This document shows positions 18,186 to 26,768 of a stretch of DNA of 63,617 nt, piece by piece. The notes below the pieces were generated by a model. It did not search any database. It was not told where the DNA came from and saw only the letters and a program-made list of their open reading frames with translations. The position numbers and the translations under genes were made by a program. The stretch's first letter is position 1; each line of letters opens with the position of its first letter. Source of the stretch: Microcoleus sp. FACHB-DQ6 (GTDB lineage Bacteria; Cyanobacteriota; Cyanobacteriia; Cyanobacteriales; Microcoleaceae); contig JACJNV010000341.1 in the NCBI GenBank assembly GCA_014695175.1, positions 1 to 63,617 of the forward strand, in the 5' to 3' direction.

Positions 18186-18719
18186 GATAGGCAGTCTACA
18201 GAATTTTTACTTGCTATCGTCGATCGTAGCCGGCACGGGAAGAAAAAGGAATTTCGGCAAACTTATTATTGTATTCTTAAAAAAAGCTCTACATTCCCAT
18301 CGCACCTTTACCGTTATATTACTTAACGTTAATAATTTAACCACTTGATGGCCAAAACTTTACCTTTTAATAACCTTTTAAGAGTAGTATAACTAGCATA
18401 TCCCTCTAGATTGGGTCTTACGTGGTCAATTAACAGCGGGCAATGTTTTATGAAATTAACACCGACCCCTAAAAATGACCAAACTTCTGTGGCCTGGACG
18501 CAGGCAGACAGCGCAGTTCCGGCAACTGCTCTACGGCTGTATTCCTTACACGAGCAAGTAGCAAAGGTCGAGCGCGTGTCTGTGGGATGGACTGGCGAAA
18601 GATTCTAAGCGATCGAACTTTCTGGCGATCGTACAAGCGATCGCAGCGCGAGAGTACCTCAGCTACTGAAGAAGGTACCTCGCGGTAGCCACATACAAAC
18701 ATCACTCCCACTTATATTT
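18186..18719. other. 534-bp intergenic region upstream of the response regulator, with one doubtful small ORF
   Basis: A frame at 18450-18608 (52 codons, ATG start) encodes a short polar peptide ending SVGWTGERF; there is no Shine-Dalgarno and no recognised family, so I do not call it a gene. Hairpin-forming GTACCTCAGCTACTGAAG...GGTACCTC at about 18653-18682 resembles a string upstream of the DUF3727 gene. Confidence 0.4.
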
Positions 18720-19460
18720 ATGTCTTCTGCTGAATTAAGCGAAAGTCCTTCAAGGTTGGCTGTTGGACAAGCCGGCCGTATCTTGTTATTGGAAGGTGAA
18801 GATCTGTTGCGGGAAATGCTAGCTTTAGCCCTTAAAGAACAGGGCTACGAGGTGGTGGTTACTAGCGACGGGCGCAACGCCCTGCCTTCTGTACAGGCTT
18901 CTTCGTCATACCACGGTGAATTGGCCTTTAACCTGTTAATTATGGATTCAATTAACGGTTTGGATCTGTGTCGAATGTTACGGCATCAAGGAAATCCCGT
19001 CCCTATTTTGATTATCGGTGCTAGAGGAAGTGCCAACAATTGCGCTTTTTACCTCGAAGCCGGATCGGATGATTATCTGACCAAGCCTTTTGGAATGCGG
19101 GAGTTTATCGCTCGCTGTCGGGCGCTGATGCGGCGCCAGCGCCTCGGTCGGTTACCGGAACCGAGGACGCTGCAATATAAGAGCATAACTCTGTATCCTG
19201 AAGAGTGCCGGGTGTTGGTTCGTGGTCTGGAAGTGAAATTTTCTCCTAAACAGTTTCGCTTACTAGAACTATTTATGAGTTATCCCCGGCGAGTTTGGTC
19301 TCGCGATCAGTTGCTAGAAAAAATTTGGGGCCAAGATTTTATCGGAGACAGCAAAACAGTTGACGTTCACATCCGCTGGCTACGCGAAAAGTTGGAAATA
19401 GATCCGGGTCAACCGGAATATATCATTACGGTACGTGGATTCGGCTATCGATTTGGTTAA
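18720..19460 (+). CDS. OmpR/PhoB-type response regulator with degenerate receiver domain
   Basis: 246 residues. Receiver domain about 18-140 and winged-helix effector about 150-246 (FSPKQFRLLELFMSYP, TVDVHIRWLREKLE, YIITVRGFGYRF). The receiver departs from consensus: the acidic pair reads LLLEGEDLL instead of a DD/ED pair, the loop after the probable phospho-Asp lacks the MLPG-type motif (LIMDSINGLDLC), and the conserved Thr/Ser is Gly (ILIIGARGS). The Lys in YLTKPFG is kept. This suggests phosphorylation-independent control, as described for NblR-type cyanobacterial regulators; identity with NblR is not proven. No kinase gene adjoins it. Confidence 0.85.
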   Translation: MSSAELSESPSRLAVGQAGRILLLEGEDLLREMLALALKEQGYEVVVTSDGRNALPSVQASSSYHGELAFNLLIMDSINGLDLCRMLRHQGNPVPILIIGARGSANNCAFYLEAGSDDYLTKPFGMREFIARCRALMRRQRLGRLPEPRTLQYKSITLYPEECRVLVRGLEVKFSPKQFRLLELFMSYPRRVWSRDQLLEKIWGQDFIGDSKTVDVHIRWLREKLEIDPGQPEYIITVRGFGYRFG

Positions 19461-19500
19461 ATTTTTAAATCATATCAATTCCGGTTGCACCGGAATTATT

Positions 19501-19541
19501 GTTGACTGTTGACTGTTGACTGTTGACTGTTGAATGTTGAC
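19501..19541. repeat. heptanucleotide array (GTTGACT)
   Basis: About 5.5 units of GTTGACT with one altered unit, downstream of the response regulator gene. It is the reverse complement of the heptamer repeated before proB. Confidence 0.9.
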
Positions 19542-19655
19542 GGGCGAGTCGCAAAACTGAATGGTTGAGCGTTAACTGTTGACTCGATTTTATTATTCCG
19601 ATGCAACCGGAAACGATATCAGTTGTAGGGTTGCAAGTGGCAGTCGAATTGACGT

Positions 19656-19680
19656 AAGGACACAACATTTTTGTGTCCTT
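19656..19680 (+). terminator. rho-independent terminator-like hairpin
   Basis: AAGGACACAA-CATTT-TTGTGTCCTT, a perfect 10-bp stem followed by ATTTGTCTG, about 200 bp beyond the response regulator stop. Confidence 0.65.
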
Positions 19681-19807
19681 ATTTGTCTGTGTAGGGTGTG
19701 CAATGCAAGAGCTTGAAGGCTCAACCTGTAGACCTATTGTAGCGACCGTTGCCGTTATCTTTTACTCTTGGCGATCGGTATAAACTCACATCTTGCACCA
19801 TTCTCAA

Positions 19808-19874
19808 GAACAGGCTTTCCGGCCTGTTCCACAAAGAGTGAATTTTCTTGTGGAACAGGCCGGAAAGCCTGTTC
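19808..19874. repeat. 27-bp perfect inverted repeat of a dispersed palindromic family
   Basis: GAACAGGCTTTCCGGCCTGTTCCACAA at 19808-19834 (each arm also carries an internal GAACAGGC/GCCTGTTC palindrome) is repeated in perfect inverse at 19848-19874, separated by 13 bp. Relatives: 20714-20768, 54262-54383 and 59155-59182. Confidence 0.9.
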
Positions 19875-19915
19875 ATAAAAAGCTTATGGAGAATGGTACA
19901 ACATTTCAGCATAAA

Positions 19916-20671
19916 TCAAAACTCCCCTGTCCACTGCCAACAATGAAGTTTCGAGGAATCTCCTGCAACCGCAACAGCCGCTACCATATCTGAACTGGGA
20001 ATTAATTCAATTAAAGACCATCTCGATGCTTCTTCGGGGCTTTTTTCAACATTTAACAGCGCTGCTGGTTCTCCTGGTGCGAGGCTGACATCAAACTGAT
20101 TCAGGGGAATAGAAAGTCCTTTACCGACTGCTTTGATATAGGCTTCCTTGCGAGTCCAGCAGGTGAAAAAAGCGCGGGGTTGGAGATGTTCTGGGAGCGA
20201 ACGCAACACAGTATTTTCTAAGGGTGAAAAAAACTTTTCAGCAATCTCCAGACAAGGAAATTTGGGATTGATACCTTCAATATCGACACCAATATCTCGA
20301 TTTTTGGTAATAGCAATTAGAGCCATGTTCCCTGAGTGAGACAAATTGAAACGGAGGGTATTTCCCCCTTGGGCGGCGATGAGAGAGGGTTTGCCGTAGG
20401 GATTGTAGTCAAAGCGCAAAATGTGAGAATTTATGTTAAGATAGCGGCTCAGAATTGCTCTCAGCGCGCCACGACTCACAATAAATTGCGCTCGACCTTT
20501 GGGAAAGCGAAAACCCTCGGCTTTTGTGCGCTCGTCGGTAGAGAGAGTCTCTTGTAAACTCTCCAAGCAAGATTCTGTTTGAGCCAGAGACACCCGCCAA
20601 ACATGAATTTCGCCCAGATCCAATGTCAAGTCTTGCGGTGGAGAATTCCACGAATCAAAAGCAGTAATCAT
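19916..20671 (-). CDS. 4'-phosphopantetheinyl transferase (Sfp/HetI type)
   Basis: 251 residues. Transfers phosphopantetheine from CoA to a Ser of acyl or peptidyl carrier proteins. Sfp-type signatures: GRAQFIVSRGALRAIL, YNPYGKPSL, LRFNLSHSG, IGVDIEGI (metal-binding Asp/Glu) and FFTCWTRKEAYIKAVGKGLS (W-x-x-KEA-x-x-K). In cyanobacteria this enzyme (HetI in Nostoc) usually serves fatty-acid, polyketide and heterocyst-glycolipid synthases. No synthase is present in the window. Its 3' end lies next to the 27-bp inverted repeat. Confidence 0.93.
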   Translation of the reverse strand: MITAFDSWNSPPQDLTLDLGEIHVWRVSLAQTESCLESLQETLSTDERTKAEGFRFPKGRAQFIVSRGALRAILSRYLNINSHILRFDYNPYGKPSLIAAQGGNTLRFNLSHSGNMALIAITKNRDIGVDIEGINPKFPCLEIAEKFFSPLENTVLRSLPEHLQPRAFFTCWTRKEAYIKAVGKGLSIPLNQFDVSLAPGEPAALLNVEKSPEEASRWSLIELIPSSDMVAAVAVAGDSSKLHCWQWTGEF

Positions 20672-20713
20672 GTATTTATCTTTTTTTCTGAGTCACCTCA
20701 TCTAGCATTCCCA

Positions 20714-20768
20714 GAAACAGGCATCTTGCCTGTTCTACTTTTAGAAACAGGCAAGATGCCTGTTCTAC
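20714..20768. repeat. two adjacent copies of the dispersed palindromic repeat
   Basis: GAAACAGGCATCTTGCCTGT at 20714 and GAAACAGGCAAGATGCCTGT at 20744 are each palindromic and followed by TCTAC. They lie between the phosphopantetheinyl transferase start and the end of the dihydroorotase-like gene. Confidence 0.9.
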
Positions 20769-20793
20769 AACAGATGAATTTCAATCGCAAGAA

Positions 20794-22107
20794 TTAATAA
20801 ATCCAGCTTTGTACAACTTTTCCCGCTAATTGCTGTCCCAACCAAGGCGTATTTGCCGATCGCGACTTCAGACTTTGCCCGTCAACAGTCCAACTCATTT
20901 CCGGGTCGAACAAAATCAGCTCAGCAGAGACTCCCGGTGCAACCGTGGCGGGGGTTTGCCCGAGACAAACGGCCGGCCCTGCGCTCAAAACTCGCCACAG
21001 TTCTAAAGCCGAAAATTCGCCGGTTTCTACCAGTCCGTGCCACAGTAAAGGCAAAGCTAATTCCAAGCCGATCGCCCCGGGCGGACTATCAGCAAAAGCC
21101 ACAGTTTTCTCCTCATAAGTATGCGGATTGTGGTCGATCGCGATCGCATCAATTACGCCATCTTTCACAGCTTGAATCAGCGCTAATTGGTCGCTGAGAT
21201 TGCCCAACGGCGGTTCTAGGCGTAAACTCGGGTCGTAGGGCAACGAAGCAGTCAGAGCATTTTTCCCGCCGGAATCTTTAGAGTTTCCTGAAATTGCCCC
21301 GACATTCAACAGCAAGTGCATCCAAGTCACACTCGCAGTCACCGGCAAACCCCGCGCCTTCGCATCTCGAATCAATTCCACGCTGCGCGCGGTAGAAACG
21401 CGCATAATGTGCACTCCTGTGCCCGCAGATGCCACCAACTCCAGAATTGCAGCCAAAGCCGAAGTTTCCGCACTCGCCGGAATTCCAGGCAAACCCAAGC
21501 GCACCGACACCGCACCCTCTCTCACCGCGCCATTTCCTGCCAAAGTTCGATCGCACGGCCACAAAGCCACAGACTTACCCAAAGGCTTGATATACTCCAG
21601 CAAACGCCTCACCAGAGCCGGATTAGACAGTGGCAAACCGTCTGCAAAACCTACCACTGGACAGGAGGCCAGCTCGCCCAACTCGGCCATCTGCTGCCCT
21701 TTCACCCCCGCTGTCAGCGCTCCCCAAAAATACAAGCGGGGCAGCCCGGGCGGCAAATTGCGGATATGTTGCTGCAACAAAGCTAGACCGGCCAAATTGT
21801 CAACAGGCGGCGACGTATCCGGCAAAATCGCCACTCGCGTAAAACCCCCAGCCGCCGCAGCCTGCATCAAAGATTCCAGCGTTTCCCGATCCTCAAAACC
21901 CGGTTCTCCGCTGTGACTGTAGATATCAGTTAACCCCGGCCCCAAAATCAGTCCCTGGCAATCCCGCACTTCCGTGTCAGCGGGAAACTCAGCAATTTTT
22001 TCCTCAACTGCTTTGATATCACCTTCAGCAATCAGAATATCAGCGATGCGATCGCTCCCTGAAACTGGATCTAGCACTCGTACATTTTGTAGCAGTTCGC
22101 GGCTCAT
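20794..22107 (-). CDS. dihydroorotase-like protein, probably non-catalytic
   Basis: 437 residues, amidohydrolase-superfamily length and plan (LLQNVRVLDPVSGSDRIADI at the N-terminus; C-terminal return of the beta-sandwich, VAPGVSAELILFDP). Active dihydroorotases need HxH, a carboxylated Lys, two further His and an Asp. Here the DxHxHLREPG motif reads TDIYSHSGEPGFED (first His to Tyr, Arg to Gly), the His of H-x-x-HVST reads HIMRVST, and the PHHL site reads SVTWMHLLL; only IDHNPH stays close to consensus. It resembles inactive PyrC' proteins that scaffold aspartate transcarbamoylase. A separate active pyrC is expected elsewhere. Confidence 0.85.
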   Translation of the reverse strand: MSRELLQNVRVLDPVSGSDRIADILIAEGDIKAVEEKIAEFPADTEVRDCQGLILGPGLTDIYSHSGEPGFEDRETLESLMQAAAAGGFTRVAILPDTSPPVDNLAGLALLQQHIRNLPPGLPRLYFWGALTAGVKGQQMAELGELASCPVVGFADGLPLSNPALVRRLLEYIKPLGKSVALWPCDRTLAGNGAVREGAVSVRLGLPGIPASAETSALAAILELVASAGTGVHIMRVSTARSVELIRDAKARGLPVTASVTWMHLLLNVGAISGNSKDSGGKNALTASLPYDPSLRLEPPLGNLSDQLALIQAVKDGVIDAIAIDHNPHTYEEKTVAFADSPPGAIGLELALPLLWHGLVETGEFSALELWRVLSAGPAVCLGQTPATVAPGVSAELILFDPEMSWTVDGQSLKSRSANTPWLGQQLAGKVVQSWIY

Positions 22108-22142
22108 ATAACAGAAGGAAGAAGGAAGTTCGGCAACGGATT

Positions 22143-22186
22143 ATGTAACGGATGTAACGGATGTAACGGATGTAACGGATGTCACG
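22143..22186. repeat. 9-bp tandem repeat (ATGTAACGG), about 5 units
   Basis: The array is preceded by GAAGGAAGTTCGGCAACGGATT. The same preface and two units recur at about 26631-26673, so preface plus array form one dispersed element. Confidence 0.9.
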
Positions 22187-22280
22187 AAGAAGGAAGAAGC
22201 AATCCACCGCATTAGTTTCAGGAATTAAGAACTTCCTAAGCGTCGGGCGCGGTTGTTATCAAAATTCAAACATTTTTCAG

Positions 22281-22326
22281 GCGCGAACCCGTAGCGGTGG
22301 GCGTTCCTTCCGCTACGGGTTCGCGC
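22281..22326. repeat. 17-bp perfect inverted repeat
   Basis: GCGCGAACCCGTAGCGG (22281-22297) and its reverse complement (22310-22326) enclose 12 bp, just after the 3' end of the histidine phosphatase gene. It can act as a terminator for that gene though no T tract follows on its strand. Confidence 0.8.
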
Positions 22327-22341
22327 TCAGCACTTTACTAA

Positions 22342-23703
22342 TTACAGTGCTCCTGCGGCTGTTTGGTCAAAAACGCCGCCGCTCAAATGAGTTGTGACAT
22401 TCATCGCTTGTAATACCGGCAAACCATCGGGGCCGTGGGGATAATCAATCACGCTAACGGCTCCGTTTCCTTGTTTGAATTTCCAGAAATGTTCGGGTTG
22501 CAAACCGAATAGGTGGCAGAGAATTGCTTTGTTAATGGCATCGTGAGCAACCACAATCCCAGTACCAGAAACAGATTGTACGATTTCTCGCCAAGCTGCG
22601 ATCGCCCGAGTCCAAACGTGCTGCAAATTCTCTCCTTCGGGCATTTGGACTGTTTCAGGAGATGTTTTCCATTCCTGTAGCAAACCCGGATAGGATTGTT
22701 CTATTTCTGATTCAAACTTTCCTTCCCAAAGTCCGTGGCTGATTTCTCTTAACTCGTCGCGGAGTTCCAGTTGCAAGCCGCCGTGATATTGGAGAATAAT
22801 TTCCGCCGTTTCTTTCGGGCGCAGCATGGAACTGCTGATCGCAAAATCTAATTTTACATCTTTGAGAAATTCTGCTGCTCGCCGCGATTGCTCGCGACCG
22901 TTATCGTTGAGAGGTACGTCAATTTGCCCCTGAAATTTACCTGCTTTATTCCAGTCGGTTTCGCCGTGACGCACCAGCAACAATCGCGGGCCTTGGTGTC
23001 CGTCCCTCGGTTTGGGAAAAATTTCCCCGGTATGGGAAGTTAAATTCACCGACTCTAATTGAACTGCAACTTTCTTTTTTTGCTCGGCTGGCTCATTGTT
23101 GGTAACAGAAGAAGTTCCAAAATTAATGACGCTAATTCCGCAATTTGACTGTTGAATTGATTGATAGTAATCCGGGGTAATTTCCGACGCGGTGGCGATG
23201 AGAGCGCGGTTGATTCCGTTGTGACCTATTACTAGAATTGTGCCGTCTTGGTGGCGCGATAAAAGTTCTTGCCAAAAATGACGGGCGTTAGCAAAAATTG
23301 CCAATACGGGAAAGTGTTCGATTTCTCCGTCAGCAGATGGGAGTTTCATGGAAAATTTGTCTGGCTGTCTTTGCCACTGCTGATATGCTTCGGGGAATTT
23401 GTCGATCGCATCTTGGCGCAGCATTCCTTCCCACAGAGGCAAATCGATTTCCATCAAATTATCAGTTGGGTGGAGGGGGGGCGGATTTGTCAAGCGCGAC
23501 AGGATGATTTCCGCTGTTTCTTTGGCTCGTTGCAGGGGACTGGTATAGGCGGCATCAAAGGCGATACTGCTGAGTGTGTCGCCTACTTGCAGGGCGGTGC
23601 TGCGGCCTGCTTCTGTCAAAATCGATTTATCCAGGCGGCCTTGGATGCGGCGCTCTTGATTGTAGGTGCTTTTACCGTGACGGACTAAGATAATGCGAGT
23701 CAT
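22342..23703 (-). CDS. two-domain histidine phosphatase (phosphoglycerate mutase-like)
   Basis: 453 residues made of two histidine-phosphatase domains. Domain 1: IILVRHGKSTYNQERRIQG (residues about 4-22) with IGHNGINRALI as the second catalytic His. Domain 2: RLLLVRHGETDWNKAGKFQG (about 239-258) with VVAHDAINKAIL. Both RHG nucleophile motifs look intact, so both halves could be active. Tandem-domain forms occur in cyanobacteria, and related enzymes include plant 2-carboxy-D-arabinitol 1-phosphate phosphatase; the substrate here is unknown. A TTAGATT repeat tract lies directly upstream. Confidence 0.85.
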   Translation of the reverse strand: MTRIILVRHGKSTYNQERRIQGRLDKSILTEAGRSTALQVGDTLSSIAFDAAYTSPLQRAKETAEIILSRLTNPPPLHPTDNLMEIDLPLWEGMLRQDAIDKFPEAYQQWQRQPDKFSMKLPSADGEIEHFPVLAIFANARHFWQELLSRHQDGTILVIGHNGINRALIATASEITPDYYQSIQQSNCGISVINFGTSSVTNNEPAEQKKKVAVQLESVNLTSHTGEIFPKPRDGHQGPRLLLVRHGETDWNKAGKFQGQIDVPLNDNGREQSRRAAEFLKDVKLDFAISSSMLRPKETAEIILQYHGGLQLELRDELREISHGLWEGKFESEIEQSYPGLLQEWKTSPETVQMPEGENLQHVWTRAIAAWREIVQSVSGTGIVVAHDAINKAILCHLFGLQPEHFWKFKQGNGAVSVIDYPHGPDGLPVLQAMNVTTHLSGGVFDQTAAGAL

Positions 23704-24025
23704 TCGATTTTAGATTTTAGATTTTAGATTTTAGATTTAGCCTGCTACCCCGCTGCGGTTGCGCCGTGCGGATATTACCTCATACATCGCGGGTGGTTAT
23801 GCCGCACTACTCCTGTAGGGTGCGCCATAAGCACCGTTGGGCTAAGGTGTGAACCTTACGCATACATGGCGGAGCGAGGATTTGTGGCGTAAGTCTTGTT
23901 GAGGGGAGTCAAAAAGATGAGCCAGTGAAATTTTACCAGTTGTCGGGATACTCTCGTCTGCAACAACCTATGATGAAAGACGGAAAAGATTTAGCCACGG
24001 ATTCGCGCGGGACGGAAAAGCAGGA
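23704..24025. other. 322-bp intergenic region
   Basis: Starts with tandem GATTTTA units (23706-23740). The rest contains a GTAGGGTGCGCCATAAGCACC string of the same kind as the GTAAGGTGCGC units near 3787 (dispersed). No gene seen. A promoter for the CPBP gene may lie in the last 100 bp, but no clear -10 box is assigned. Confidence 0.4.
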
Positions 24026-25618
24026 ATGACACTGAAGCGGGTTATTTTAGGTATTTTAACGGCGATCGCGATCGCCATGGTCGGTTTATCTTTACTTGCT
24101 AGTTGGAATCAGCCGCAAATTCAAAGCCGGCTGGAACTCTACCAGACAAATTTGCTGCTGCACGCCTCGGAGTGGCAAGGAGAAAATAATAAGAGTGCTA
24201 ATTTAAGTTCGGCGCGCAACAATATTGTCGGTGAAGATCCTTTAAATACGGCTTTGACGCAGTATCAAGAAGCGCGAGACTCGAATCAGAAAACTCTCGA
24301 AACAACTCAAGCACAATTTAAAGGAATTCAGTCTGCCATCGCCTCCAAGTCGGCTGATAATACTCTGAATTTGGCTCAAAACAAGGCTTTGTCAGAGTCT
24401 ATCGATCAACAGTCAGTGCTGCTAAACGAACTTGACTTGCGCTTAGGAATTTTGCAGGCAAGCAGCGGCAAAACTCAGGCGGCGCTCCAAACTTGGAAAA
24501 ATTTAGTCGATCGGTACAACACTCAAATTGATTACGATCCTGCGGCGGTAACTGCTAAAGTTTTAACAGGAATTTGGAGCAATCCGGCTCAACTGCTGCC
24601 GGATGCTGAGCCGAGCATTCAAAAGTCTTTGGATGGCTGGTTTCGCTATCGCGCTCTAGCTCAACTTTACAAGTTGCAAGAACGTTCTAAAGAGCTGGCG
24701 GCGCTGCAAGCAGCAGAGCAAGTAACGGCCCAGCAAGCTGTAGAAAAGTTGGCAATTATAGTTGGCGTTCCGGCGATCGCACTTTGTATTGGCACGGTTT
24801 TGCTGGTTGGTTTGACTGTGCAGTGGTTGTTGCAGCGGAAGCAGTTAGATACAGCAGGTTCCGGCCCGGTGTTGGCGCGAAATGCGAGCTTGACTTGGGA
24901 TGTGCCTTGGGACGGCGAGATTGTTTGGCAGGTGCTGGTGGTCGGCTTTTTCTTTGTCGGGCAAATCTTGATTCCCTATTTGTTGCTGCCTGTTTCTCTG
25001 GCTGTTTTAAAACTCAATCCTGCTACTTTTGACCCGCGCGACAAGGCTTTTTATATCTTTGCTACTTATTTGTTGCTGTCGGGTGGGGGGCTTTCGGTAC
25101 TGTATTTTTCGGTCAAGTCTTTTTTGCCTTTGCCGGAAGGTTGGTTTCGGATTAATTGGCGGGGAAATTGGTTTTTGTGGGGATTTGGTGGCTATTTTGT
25201 TGCTTTGCCTTTGGTAGTTTTGGTGTCGCTGATCAATCAGCAATTCTGGCAGGGACAAGGTGGCAGTAATCCGATTTTGCCGATCGTTCTTGAAGGTAGG
25301 GACAACGTGGCTTTGGCGGTGTTTTTCGGCACTGCTGCGATCGCGGCTCCGGTTTTTGAGGAAATCGTGTTTCGGGGCTTTCTGCTCCCTTCTCTGACTC
25401 GCTATTTGCCTGTTTGGGGGGCGATCGCAGCTTCTGCTTTCTTGTTTGCGGTGGCTCACTTGAGTGTCTCGGAGATTCTGCCTTTGGCGACTTTGGGTGC
25501 GGTTTTGGGGTTTGTGTACACGCGATCGCGCAATCTCCTCGCTCCTATGCTTCTGCACAGTCTTTGGAACAGCGGTACTCTCCTGAGTCTGTTTCTTTTG
25601 GGCGGCGGCGCGAGTTAA
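24026..25618 (+). CDS. CPBP-family intramembrane metalloprotease with N-terminal extension
   Basis: 530 residues. An N-terminal anchor (VILGILTAIAIAMVGLSLLAS) is followed by about 200 residues of soluble, helical, Gln/Ala-rich sequence, then a TM helix (LAIIVGVPAIALCIGTVLLVG, about 242-265) and a multi-spanning C-terminal half. The CPBP/Abi signatures are EEIVFRGFLLPSL (EExxxR), the conserved His in AVAHLSVSE, and LLAPMLLHSLWNSG. The family includes prenyl-protein proteases (Rce1) and bacteriocin-immunity proteins; the substrate is unknown. The long N-terminal domain is typical of the larger cyanobacterial forms. Confidence 0.88.
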   Translation: MTLKRVILGILTAIAIAMVGLSLLASWNQPQIQSRLELYQTNLLLHASEWQGENNKSANLSSARNNIVGEDPLNTALTQYQEARDSNQKTLETTQAQFKGIQSAIASKSADNTLNLAQNKALSESIDQQSVLLNELDLRLGILQASSGKTQAALQTWKNLVDRYNTQIDYDPAAVTAKVLTGIWSNPAQLLPDAEPSIQKSLDGWFRYRALAQLYKLQERSKELAALQAAEQVTAQQAVEKLAIIVGVPAIALCIGTVLLVGLTVQWLLQRKQLDTAGSGPVLARNASLTWDVPWDGEIVWQVLVVGFFFVGQILIPYLLLPVSLAVLKLNPATFDPRDKAFYIFATYLLLSGGGLSVLYFSVKSFLPLPEGWFRINWRGNWFLWGFGGYFVALPLVVLVSLINQQFWQGQGGSNPILPIVLEGRDNVALAVFFGTAAIAAPVFEEIVFRGFLLPSLTRYLPVWGAIAASAFLFAVAHLSVSEILPLATLGAVLGFVYTRSRNLLAPMLLHSLWNSGTLLSLFLLGGGAS

Positions 25619-25970
25619 TTCGGGCGGTTGTTAATAATTGTGAATTAACCGAGTTTTTTTGAGAGCGATCGTCAGGGCGATCGACTCTTGCCAAAAACAG
25701 CACTAGGGTGTTCGGTGCGCCCCTTATATCTAGCCCGGTAAAATAACCGGAATTCCTATAGGGGCGGGTTCACCCTAATCTGTAATATCAGCAACAGATC
25801 CAGATCTGCCCGCCCGGGCCCCTCACTTTAGCGGAAAAATAGGGTTTAACATGGAAGTAATATCTTGTCGGCTGATGATTGAGAAACTGACCCGGGCGAT
25901 CGCACCAAGCGGAAGTTGACAATCCGGCTAATTTATAGCTAAATTTTAATTTAGGATGAGGCTTAAACCC
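25619..25970. other. 350-bp intergenic region with inverted repeats
   Basis: GAGCGATCGTCAGGGCGATCGACTC (about 25661-25685) can form a terminator-like stem for the CPBP gene. GGTGCGCCCCT near 25718 and AGGGGCGGGTTCACCC near 25760 are partly complementary and belong to the dispersed-repeat background. No gene. Confidence 0.45.
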
Positions 25971-26183
25971 ATGAGCAATTTGAACAGCCACAAGTTAGAG
26001 GGAACGCCGAGTTGGATGCGTTTCGCACCCTACGCAGCCTTAGGTCTTTTAATATTTTCTTTCAATTCAGGCAGCGAACTCAATTATTTCTTGAGAGGCT
26101 ACTTGGTGATTCTACAGGCTCAAGTCGGTATAGTTCTGCTGTATTTTGCGATGTCTAAGTTTCGCAAAAACCCAAATAAATGA
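25971..26183 (+). CDS. small membrane protein, unknown
   Basis: 70 residues from the ATG at 25971 (an in-frame ATG at 25956 adds five). Two hydrophobic stretches: FAPYAALGLLIFSFNS and YLVILQAQVGIVLLYFAM, ending in a basic tail (SKFRKNPNK). No family recognised. It precedes two other small membrane-protein genes on the same strand, which may point to a shared unit, though the gaps (95 and 142 bp) are large. Confidence 0.55.
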   Translation: MSNLNSHKLEGTPSWMRFAPYAALGLLIFSFNSGSELNYFLRGYLVILQAQVGIVLLYFAMSKFRKNPNK

Positions 26184-26278
26184 GTAAAAATTAGTAAGAT
26201 TACTTAGCTCGATCGTTCCAGGTCGGGCATTAAAAGTAGATCGCGAAAGTTAAAATAAAAAAACTGGGGAAAGTAAAA

Positions 26279-26626
26279 ATGGTAAAAGATAAAAGCGTAG
26301 CAGTTGTGTTAGCTTTCTTTGTAGGAGGTTTCGGAGTTCACAAATTTTATTTGGGCAATAACTTAGCAGGGGTATTATACTTGCTATTTTCTTGGACATT
26401 AATTCCGTCAGTGATCGCATTTTTCGATTTTATCGGCCTGCTGCTGATGTCGGAACAAGCTTTTCAAGTACAGTACAATGGCGGAACTTTGCCATCTGGG
26501 TATGCCCTCAGAGCGGCAAAAGATGTTACTGGGGCGATCGGCGAATTGAAAAAACTTTACGATATGGGCGCAATTACGGCCGAAGAATATGAAGAAAAAC
26601 GCCAAAAACTGTTGCGAGAATTGTAA
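26279..26626 (+). CDS. TM2 domain protein with C-terminal SHOCT
   Basis: 115 residues. The TM2 domain (about residues 4-62) has the usual pattern: VAVVLAFFVGGFGVHKFYLG, a short turn, and LLFSWTLIPSVIAFFDFIG. The C-terminal 30 residues (GELKKLYDMGAITAEEYEEK) form a SHOCT oligomerisation motif. GGGG AAAG-type Shine-Dalgarno (GGGGAAAG) lies about 8 bp before the ATG. The function of bacterial TM2-SHOCT proteins is not known. Confidence 0.88.
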   Translation: MVKDKSVAVVLAFFVGGFGVHKFYLGNNLAGVLYLLFSWTLIPSVIAFFDFIGLLLMSEQAFQVQYNGGTLPSGYALRAAKDVTGAIGELKKLYDMGAITAEEYEEKRQKLLREL

Positions 26627-26630
26627 TTAA

Positions 26631-26715
26631 GAAGGAAGTTCGGCAACGGATTATGTAACGGATGTAACGGATGGAAGGAAGAAGGAAGAAGAAAGCCCAC
26701 TCTTAAAAAAGTGGG
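26631..26715. repeat. second copy of the ATGTAACGG element plus small hairpin
   Basis: GAAGGAAGTTCGGCAACGGATT followed by two ATGTAACGG units, as at 22120-22186. A short stem CCCACT...AGTGGG (26696-26715) follows. Confidence 0.8.
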
Positions 26716-26768
26716 AGTGAAATAAGTAAGTGTGAGATTACAGCTATTTAATTAAGGATAAAATTAAA

